NCBI GenBank assembly: GCA_039720395.1
Contig: JBBPBK010000041.1
Location: 124,001-188,000, forward strand
Direction of reading: 5' to 3'
Origin: Liquidambar formosana
Lineage: Eukaryota > Streptophyta > Magnoliopsida > Saxifragales > Altingiaceae
DNA: 64,000 bases
The notes under the pieces were generated by a model. The model saw only the letters and a list, made by a program, of their open reading frames with translations, had not been told where the DNA came from and searched no databases. Of the stretch, positions 56,738-64,000 are shown one piece after another. Numbering within the stretch: the first letter of the stretch is position 1; each line of letters begins with the position of its first letter. The translations under genes were made by a program, and so were the position numbers.

Positions 56738-59252
56738 CTAGGCGGCATCCCCGTCACTGTCGCTATCATCATCACCTTGCTCCTGAGCCTGCGCGATCTC
56801 CCGACGAAGCTCCCAAATCGTCCGGGAGTGAGCCGTCAGCATCAGCTTCAGCCTACCGAACATCTGGTACAGCTGCTCGGTCTCAGCAAGGGTCAACTAA
56901 AAAGGAAAAGGGTAGGTTCGTTAGAGCATGCATAGCATAACTTAACCAAAAGTCCTAGGGCTATTTTGCAGGATTATACAGGTACCTGGCGAGTCCCAGG
57001 AGGAATAGGAAGAGGATAAGCCTGGGGATCTGGCACAATAGGCTCCTCACGAGGCACGCCCTCAGCATTGTAGAGAGGTACTGAATAAGACGGAAGGGTG
57101 ATGGGGAGACCTCCCTCCGGCATGCCAGCAGCAGGTGCCTGATAAGGAAAAAAAAAAGAAGGAAGCTAAGCACGCACAAAGATCAATAGAGAACTGTGAC
57201 AAGGGAAGGACAGATAGATACCTGATGACCGATGAAACTGGGCATGAGGCGATCCCGCGCGAAGGAGGGGTAGTCATGGTCAGGACCTAGCAAGCGGGAT
57301 GTATAGGGGATACCACTAGACCACGTCTCCAAGTCCTCAGCTGCCATCTGATAAGGGACAAGGGAAAATGCAGGGGGATCATAAGGGACCAAGGCGCACA
57401 AATCAGCATTCGCTGTCAGCTGAGGCACCACCCTCTCCGCTAGATACAGGGCACGGGAGCGAGGATAGGCGAGCAGACAGGAAGTCTCCGACATCGCCCG
57501 AGCCTCCTCCTCCCACTCCGGAGGACCTACCCCAGCCTGCCCCAACCACGGGCGAGCACGCATCTGTGCCTGCATCCAAGAGAAAAAAAAGAAGACGGAT
57601 GAGATTAAGGTATTCACATAAAGAAACAACAAAAGGTATAACTAGATAAGCTTACCGGAGTAAGCCTGTCCAAGAACTCCCGGAGACCGGTATGCCCCAA
57701 GTCCTCCTGATCACCCAAGGGACTCAAGTCGATATAAGCCTGTGCCCATAACTACCCAAAAGCAAGAAAGACAATGATTAAAAGAAAGACAAGTTGGGAA
57801 AGGAAAGCGCTGAAAGTAGACACTTACCGACCAAAGGCGCCAACAACCGGTCAGGGAGTCGGACTTCACCCGACTAAGGGCATCCATGGTGGCGTAGAGA
57901 TGCGACAAAACTGCAGTCCCCCATCCATACTCCCGCACTGCGCTAAGATCCTCCAAAGCTAGGAGCCAGCCTGGCTCGAAAGTCTGAGACGCATTAGGGA
58001 CCAGGTAGGCCCCTATGACGTACAACATGAAGGTGCGAGCCATCGCATCGCGCTCCTCAGCAGTGCCCTGCCCCTTCCCCGCGAATGCACGATGCAGGAG
58101 GGGGTACTTCATAGTAGCAATCGGGCACGGCAAACCCAGGTGGCGCCTGGTGAGCGCGTCCCTCTGATCATCAGTCAGCTCAAATGTAAAACGGCGCCCC
58201 CTCATCCGAAGGCCCGTAAGGCGGTGAAAGTCAAGGGGAGTCAGAGTCCACTCCCTACCAGCCAAGTGTAATGTGTGGGTGGTGTCCCACCAGCGCTTCG
58301 GCCATGCAGAAGACCAAGGTATGGCTCGCCTGGCTGTAGATGGTAGCCTGCGTCAGCGTCCCAAAACCAGCGTCGGATACTATCTGCTGGGTCTCGGGCG
58401 TAAGTCTCTCCCACCACCCTGTGAGGCTGTCAAGACTCCCCCTGACCAGATCGTTTCGAAGGAATCTGCAAAATCCAAGGGCAGGTAAGTATACAGGTAA
58501 GTGTTTATGCGTATGCATTAATTAATATGCGTACGTAGTGACGTAGATGCGTACGCACTAGATTGCTAATCACTCAACAGAAATGTATCCACATATTGCG
58601 TACGTACTATATTCATTGCGTACGCACTATATTCATTGCGTACGCATTGGACAGAACGCGTACGCCTTGTCCTTTCTCTGTTGGGTTTGAAAAATCCACG
58701 GATCACGTACGCACCTCATGACATTGCGTACGCAGTGATAATATTGCGTACGCAGTTCCACGAGATGTGTACGCTCATTTTTTGTCCAATCTCCGCTTTA
58801 TATGAAATCACACTCCTAAGGATGCGTACGCAGTTCGTGTAACTGCATACGCGTCACATATCATGCGTACGCAGTACCACGAGGTGCGTACGCACCTCTG
58901 AGACATTACCAGTCATCTTCAACCTCCGTCCACAACTCCCCCTCCACAGTTCATTTTGGTTACAGGCAGGTTTCACAGTGTTTTTTATGGTCATACATTG
59001 CTTATTTAACATATTTGAATGATTTGCAAGTGTTAATCAGGGCATAAACACATCAAACACATGATTGAAAAAACTCTTTAACCGAAATGGGTTTCTTCGA
59101 AAACTCACCCGTTGTTGCCTTGCCATGTGCGAGAGGTGTTCTTGAGGGCGGTGAAGAATGCTTGGAATAGCATTGGGCCGCAGTTGGGGGTCCCAGCGGT
59201 TGATGGTGAAGCCCTCGTCATATCCGCGGGGTCGTTTGTTCTTCGGCGGCAT
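56738..59252 (-). CDS. Antisense six-exon gene encoding a plant mobile domain (PMD) protein; 5' part with frame problem
   Basis: Exons on the minus strand: A 59252-59109, B 58465-57828, C 57751-57656, D 57569-57222, E 57138-56986, F 56896-56738 (TAG at 56740-56738). Every intron has GT-AG ends and junctions B to F are all phase 0. PMD hallmarks: THTLHLAGREWTLTPLDFHR, FMLYVIGAYLVPNASQT, YGWGTAVLSHLYATMDALSR, and GCWRLWS joined across an intron to LWAQAYIDL. The C-terminus is a likely coiled coil (LAETEQLYQMFGRLKLM) ending in an acidic DDDSDSDGD. In exon B, around 58285-58297, the frame shifts by one (MAEAL to RWWDTTHTLHL), and exon A (MPPKNKRPRGYDEGFTINRW) does not join exon B in the same frame, so this copy may be defective or the first exon misassigned. 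PMD proteins such as Arabidopsis MAIN/MAIL1 act in transposon silencing and gene expression. Intron 1 holds clusters E-H; cluster I lies upstream. Confidence 0.83.
58508..58894. repeat. Palindrome clusters E-H in intron 1 of the PMD gene
   Basis: E: 58508 variant, 58528 variant, 58548. F: 58597 variant, 58617, 58637, 58657 variant. G: 58704 variant, 58725, 58745, 58766 variant. H: 58823, 58844 variant, 58864, 58885. Within clusters every step is 20 or 21 bp; between clusters the steps are 47-57 bp. Eight exact copies; variants differ by one to three bases. All lie inside the intron 58466-59108. Confidence 0.95.
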
Positions 59253-59525
59253 CGTCGGCAATGAAGCAACGGACGAGGAGGAGAAAAGAGGTTCGGTCGC
59301 AGGGGAGAGCGAGGCAGAAGGAGGGGAGAGAATGCAGAGCGGCGACGGCCTCGAAGGGGTGTGTTTAATAGCTTCAAGGGGGTCGGTTATGGAGGAGAAG
59401 GGGGGGCTGTTTCGGGGTTCAACGGCGGAAATGCCGGAGAAGGAGGAGGGTTTTGCGAATTTGAAACCCTTCCCCTGCTCAAACGGCGCCGTTTCCCCTA
59501 TTTTTTTTAGTTTTTCTTGTCGTGG

Positions 59526-59615
59526 TGCGTACGCAGTTGATTAGGTGCGTACGCACATGGAATAAAGATGACTATATTTTCCTAGTGCGTACGCACCTAC
59601 AGATGTGCGTACGCA
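59526..59615. repeat. Palindrome cluster I: upstream of the PMD gene
   Basis: Exact copies at 59526, 59546, 59586 and 59606 (steps 20, 40, 20), as if one unit at 59566 were missing. About 155 bp upstream of a TATA-like TATTAAA on the minus strand (59370-59364) and about 275 bp before the PMD ATG. Confidence 0.96.
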
Positions 59616-59655
59616 CATGTGATGTGATTTGGGCTTGAAACCCAAAGTCCAAGAT

Positions 59656-60030
59656 GCCCTCGTCAGGGATTACTCGTTGCGGACCTTCGTCAAGGCCCAT
59701 GCCCTCGTCAGGGATTACTCGCTCTGGACCTTCGTCAAGGCCCATACCCTCGTTAGGGTTTATTCGTTGCGGACCTTCGTCAAGGCCCATGCCCTCGTCA
59801 GGGATTACTCGCTGCGGACCTTCGTCAAGGCCCATGCCCTCGTCAGGGATTACTCGCTCCGGACCTTCGTCAAGGCCCATACCCTCGTTAGGGTTTACTC
59901 ATGCGGACCTTCGTCAAGGCCCATGCCCTCGTCAGGGATTACTCGCTCCGGACCTTCGTCAAGGCCCATACCCTCGTTAGGGTTTACTCATGCGGACCTT
60001 CGTCAAGGCCCATGCCCTAGTTAGGGATCT
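59656..60030. repeat. 45-bp minisatellite, eight units plus a partial one
   Basis: Units start at 59656, 59701, 59746, 59791, 59836, 59881, 59925, 59970 and (partial) 60014; the sixth and eighth are 44 bp. Two unit types alternate irregularly: GCCCTCGTCAGGGATTACTC and ACCCTCGTTAGGGTTTACTC. Tandem repeats before the 3' LTR are a known feature of Tat/Ogre elements. Reading as 15-residue repeats on the minus strand is incidental. Confidence 0.95.
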
Positions 60031-60335
60031 TTGGATACCCAATCTGTTTTGCCCAAACAGAATCCTATCACCCTAAATCACACGGACTATGTTTGTTTTG
60101 GTTTCCACTCGGTCAGCGGGCCAAAATGGTGGCTCTGCTAAGTCTTCCGATACTACCCGTCAAGCAGGCAGTATCGAAAGAGGGGCAACTGTAGACACCC
60201 CATTTTGCACCCGATGAGTTGGATTGGAAACGCCCTATGATGAGGTTAGTTCATATACTTTGATAAACTTTGGAATTCGCCTATATGAGCCAAAAGAATT
60301 GCAGCTAAGAAATATAGTGAATTCACAAAGTTCAC

Positions 60336-60386
60336 TGCGTACGCATTAATGTAGGTGCGTACGCATGGATTTGTGGTGCGTACGCA
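60336..60386. repeat. Palindrome cluster A' in the 3' LTR
   Basis: Three exact TGCGTACGCA copies at 60336, 60356 and 60377; a one-base insertion relative to the 5' LTR turns the 19-bp step into 20. Confidence 0.97.
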
Positions 60387-61042
60387 GTTTATGCTTCCAG
60401 AACCTTTTTTTTCGGGCCACTTGCCCTCCAGATCAGAACTCTTTCAAGGAACATGTTGTAACATGCTTAGGAGACCTAGATTTCGGGAAAAATAGCAGAG
60501 ACCCCTAATCCTACTTCCTATGCCTATATATAACCCACTAGACACCTAAAGGGGGGGGACTGGAAAATCAGAGAGAGAAGGAAAGCTATAGAACAAAAAG
60601 AGAGAGAAGGAAAGAGAGGAACAGAGAGAGAGTGTAGGAGGCTGCAATTCTGGAGGTTCAAGAAGGAGTAGTCCTTAAAGGAATCAGAGTGGAGAACCCT
60701 GAGGGTAAGATCTGTATTCTGTATGTATAATTTACCTATTAAGCATGAAAATTCATATTCAATAAAGTAATGTGCTGCCATGAATGCCATGATAACTACA
60801 TGATATTGATTGCATGTCATCACATAGTGGACTCTTTCCATAAGAGAACCTAGGACTTTATGCATATTTCTGTATAAGCATCATGCAATAGACTAGGGTT
60901 TAATTATATGATGATTTTGCTGGTATGAAAATCTCCTGTGTTACCATAAAGGCAGTTTCAGACTTTAATCTGCAAAAACGGACATATATGACTTATGACT
61001 GCATACAGTGAGTTTCGAGAGATGACATAAATCGCCAATAGG

Positions 61043-61113
61043 TGCGTACGCAATTATTTTATTGCGTACGCAGTATATGGTATGCGTACGCAGTAAATAA
61101 TATTGCGTACGCA
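61043..61113. repeat. Palindrome cluster B' in the 3' LTR
   Basis: Four exact copies at 61043, 61063, 61083 and 61104 (steps 20, 20, 21), identical in layout to cluster B. Confidence 0.97.
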
Positions 61114-61520
61114 CATAAAGCATTGGCAGACAGTTTCTTTCTTTATTGTAGTTATTCTGATATTTGGTTAAGTTCGTATTTCATTTCTTTATGTTTATTT
61201 CATGCCTTTATCTGTATCATATCATCATGATTTGCGTGCTGCTGTGGTTGAATGAATAGGGTCAATTTTGATTAAACATTAAGTTAATTAAAGCCATTAA
61301 TCATGTGTGGGGGCCGGTTTCGACCGGGCGTGGCTGGGTGCCTAACACCTTCCCAGCTGCGTACCCTAGCTCCGAACCCGAATCTCTGGTTATGACGAGT
61401 TAGACCCTGCTAGGGTTCACTCGTTCCCATTATTGGGTGGCGACTCCTCTCCGTGTTAGTCCTTTGAGGCTAATGCGTATTCTCGAGCTATGTGGTACCG
61501 GGCGTGGCGCTCACAGCGTG

Positions 61521-62401
61521 TCACACATGCATTAACCAGCTCGCGAATATCCTGTCATCGCGGTTGACATTAGCATTCCTTTTTTTTAATAACTGTAATT
61601 AATAATTCAATCATTACATGAAAAAAAATGTATTTTCATAGTTTTCTAAGCAACTTTTACTATTTGCAATGCATTTTCATAATTTTTGATGTAATGATTA
61701 GATCATTAATTGTAACTTAAAGGACACATGTTGAGAAAACTCTTAACAATTAACTCCATCGTTACTTGTCTTTAGCAAAATTACATGGAGAAAGTCTTTA
61801 GCACGTGACTTTTTTATTCGTAAAATGTCGTATTTACCATTCCTCTACCTCCCTCCCAAGTTTGGATTCGGTGCTGGGGTGAAAAGACTCAGCAACTTGC
61901 TGAACTCTCCTCGGCCATTGGATGAGATTTTGGACGGTTAAGATTGAAAGATCAAAAGTTGCTATTGAAATCATTTTGGTTATTTCAATAGTAATTTTTT
62001 ATCTTTTAATTTCGATCGTCCAAAATCCCATTGAACAACAGAGATAAGCTCGACACACCACCAAATCCTTGTACCTCCCTATGACTCCAAAATTCATGGC
62101 CACATGACACCGATAATCTCCTCAAAACCATCTCCATTGTGGTTCTTCTTTTCCTTTCTTCGATTCACCATACTCAAACAAAATGGGTCAAGTTGCCAAG
62201 ATTCCCAACACCATCCTCCACCACAAAGAATAGATTAAAGAAATCTATAAGTTAATGGCAGTAGAGTAAAGTGGAAATGTCACACCAACCTTCTAAATGT
62301 TTCGCCTCAGCCTATTGTAGAAAAAATTATATATAATTATAATACTGTTGATGTGGTATTATAAGTCAATTAAAATGGAGTAAAGTGGAAATGTCAAGTT
62401 A
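61521..62401. other. Right half of the duplicated spacer
   Basis: Matches 9917-10793 closely. No gene. A mirror-like pair (ATCAAAAGTTGCTATT and AATAGTAATTTTTTATC, about 61952-62004) can form a hairpin and also exists near 10350-10405. Confidence 0.75.
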
Positions 62402-62409
62402 CTTCTTTG

Positions 62410-63641
62410 TAGGGGTGTTCATGGTTCGGTTTTAAGGTAGATTTCAAACCAAACCATAATACTTTAATTTTGTTCTTACCAAACCAAAACCAAACCATAT
62501 TATAAAAAAACCAAACCAAACAAAAAAATTTCAGTTTTGTTCAGTTCGATTTTGATTTTAACTTATCAAGTAACAACAAATCATCATGGATAATTATTTA
62601 CCCCTAACAAAATGAAAAAAAAAAAAAAAATGACAACCCATACTCTAAATAAAAACAATTTTAATAAAAGCATTACATTAGCAACTAAAAAAAAACATTA
62701 GACATTGTATTAAAATGGAAACAAAGAGCGAGAGTTGGGGAGCAAAGTTGTAAACTTTAGTTTGACTATTAACTTAGTAGGTTTTGTATTCCTAATACGG
62801 TATTACCTATTTTATCTTTTTACCCTAATTAGACATAGGCACACGTGCGTTGCAAGTAGTTATTTTTCAATAATATGAAATATAAATGAAAGAATAATTT
62901 TTAAAGAATTAGATATTAATATCAGTTTGGTTAGTTTTTTACTTCTAATGAAACTTATAGTGAGTAGTATGACTAATTTGAAAAATTTTAACTTAGTTAC
63001 AAATAAATTTAGAATATAATAATTCCCAATAATATATAGTAACACAATATTATATTGATTAATCACAAAACTTCAACAATTTGAAATGAAAATTTAAATA
63101 TAAAAAAATTAATCATTATTGAAGATATGTGTTGTCATCAATTCACAAAAATGTCATTACTTAATAAGTTGAAGGTATTATATTTTGGTAATTGATGAGT
63201 TCGAGTAAAATAAAATAAAATAAGTAAACTATTTGCACAAATCAAAGTAACATTGATGAATTTCGTAAGTATATATATTATAATCATGAAATGATCATCA
63301 TACATGTTATGGAGAAAAACCATGAATTCAAATTTATCAAATTCTAACCCCTAATAATTAAAAACCAATAAATCTTGCTATTTCTTTTAAAATTTTGATG
63401 GAGAAAACATCTATTCACAATGAAAAAGGTAAAGAATGACCTGTATAACTCTAATGAAATACAAAGAGAAATGTTTCCTATATAAGTTAACTACAAGAGT
63501 ATAGATGTTTCTTATATAAACTATACTACAATAGTAGTTGTCATCTATTCAACTACAATAAGATTAAAAAAGTGCAGAAGGGTAGTTGTGTATTTAAAAT
63601 TTAAAATAAGGGTATATTAGTCAATCAAAAGTTTTTCTCAC

Positions 63642-63694
<53 letters not shown>

Positions 63695-63925
63695 TTACAA
63701 ACTAACTTTAATATATAATATATCATTATAATTATATATATATATAAATTTTTTTCAGTTTTTCAATTTGGTTTGTTTTTTTTTTTAAATGAAGACCAAA
63801 ACCAAACCAATTTAATTGGTTTCCTAAAATTGGAACCAAACCAAACCTAAGGAAAAAACCAAACCAAATCGGCTGATTTGGTTTGGTTTGGTTCTCAGTT
63901 TTAACCTAAACTATGAACACCCCTA
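62410..63925. mobile_element. hAT-like element, second copy, with its own insertion
   Basis: Ends TAGGGGTGTTCATGGTTCGG and (reverse complement) TAGGGGTGTTCATAGTTTAG. Left flank CTTCTTTG (62402-62409); right flank CTTTGTTG is a diverged duplicate. Orthologous by duplication to 10802-11726. It lacks the Stowaway but carries about 0.8 kb of extra AT-rich sequence (about 62832-63650) that is absent from the other copy and unidentified. Confidence 0.85.
63643..63691. repeat. (TA)n microsatellite
   Basis: About 24 TA units at the right border of the extra sequence in the second hAT-like copy. Confidence 0.97.
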
Positions 63926-64000
63926 CTTTGTTGACATTCTCAATTTGCTCCACTCCTATTGACTCGTAATACTATGTGGCCATATCACAGTTACACTTAA

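Larger units (their letters stand above)
46044..61515 (+). mobile_element. Full-length Ty3/Gypsy retrotransposon of Tat/Ogre type with two antisense spliced genes, TSD GCGTG
   Basis: 15,472 bp. LTRs of 1325 and 1326 bp start TGTAGACACCCC and end GCGCTCACA. GCGTG is duplicated at 46039-46043 and 61516-61520, and the empty site is visible at about 9910. The PBS TGGCGACTCCACTGGGGAT fits the 3' end of a plant tRNA-Arg, as used by Tat/Ogre elements. Order: 5' LTR, 1-kb leader, gag-pro, RT-RNase H-integrase, antisense DUF7745-type gene, antisense PMD gene, 45-bp minisatellite, purine tract, 3' LTR. By eye the LTRs differ at roughly 17 substitutions and a few one-base indels, implying a young insertion. 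TGCGTACGCA arrays run through its non-coding parts. Confidence 0.96.
60190..61515 (+). repeat. 3' LTR of the Tat/Ogre-type element
   Basis: 1326 bp, same ends and the same two palindrome clusters (60336-60386 and 61043-61113). A purine-rich tract (GAAAGAGGGGCAAC, about 60176-60189) precedes it. Confidence 0.95.

Noticed and set aside
55576..58894. CRISPR-like repeat/spacer array
   Set aside because: The 10-bp palindromes with 10-11 bp spacers resemble a repeat-spacer layout, but the repeats are far too short, the context is a plant retrotransposon and there are no cas genes.
59572..60024. 15-residue repeat proteins on either strand of the minisatellite
   Set aside because: The unit length is a multiple of three, so frames stay open automatically; 44-bp units break them.

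Overview
The window is nuclear DNA from a flowering plant, most likely a eudicot. The evidence is spliced genes with GT-AG introns, AT-rich spacers, plant NB-ARC-LRR resistance genes, CrRLK1L/FERONIA-like kinases, and Copia, Gypsy, MULE, hAT, Harbinger and Stowaway elements. I cannot name the species. It is a disease-resistance-type gene cluster heavily invaded by transposons.

Layout. All resistance-gene (CNL) sequence lies on the + strand and all kinase sequence on the - strand, so the two families converge tail to tail in a repeated module. Module 1: CNL R1 (1-2379, start outside the window), a CNL remnant (about 4170-4790), kinase RLK-A (4891-5946) and pseudogene RLK-B (6659-7984). Module 2: CNL R2 (12291-15087, one frameshift), a CNL remnant (about 16970-17690) and RLK-C (21503-22760, frameshifted). 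Module 3: CNL R3 (31612-31730 continued at 37952-38590, split by a nested insertion and lacking its LRR), LRR remnants, RLK-D (40038-41099, broken), RLK-E (42785-43255, fragment) and RLK-F (43575-44705). None of the six kinase copies is both intact in frame and canonical at its catalytic residues. The two intact frames carry VAIK to VAIR (RLK-A) or DFG to DSG (RLK-F).

Mobile DNA. A young Copia element (24788-29816, TSD AGCCG) lies between modules 2 and 3. R3 is interrupted by a nested complex (31731-37946): a deleted Copia element, a TRIM-like short element, a non-autonomous LTR element (TSD GAAAT) and a hAT-like element (TSD GTTGGAAA). Further elements with clear target duplications are a MULE-type element at 18724-19636, hAT-like elements at 10802-11726 and 62410-63925, Harbinger-type MITEs at 16988-17208 and 20717-21018, and a Stowaway at 11253-11523.

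The most unusual object is a 15.5-kb Tat/Ogre-type Gypsy retrotransposon (46044-61515, TSD GCGTG). Besides gag-pro and pol it carries two spliced genes in antisense orientation between pol and the 3' LTR: a DUF7745-type gene and a six-exon plant-mobile-domain (PMD) gene. It also contains 33 exact copies and at least 8 one- or two-mismatch copies of the 10-bp palindrome TGCGTACGCA. These are grouped in clusters of three or four at a 20-21 bp period, about two helical turns. The clusters occur only in non-coding positions: upstream of the apparent promoter and again in the leader or an intron of each of the element's three transcription units. I saw no copy in its exons or elsewhere in the window. 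This looks like a regulatory or anti-silencing array, or a series of RNA hairpins, and is the best candidate here for an undescribed system.

The sequence 9300-12230 is a paralogue of 45655-46043 plus 61516-64000. The Gypsy element therefore inserted into a duplicated spacer that normally precedes a CNL gene.
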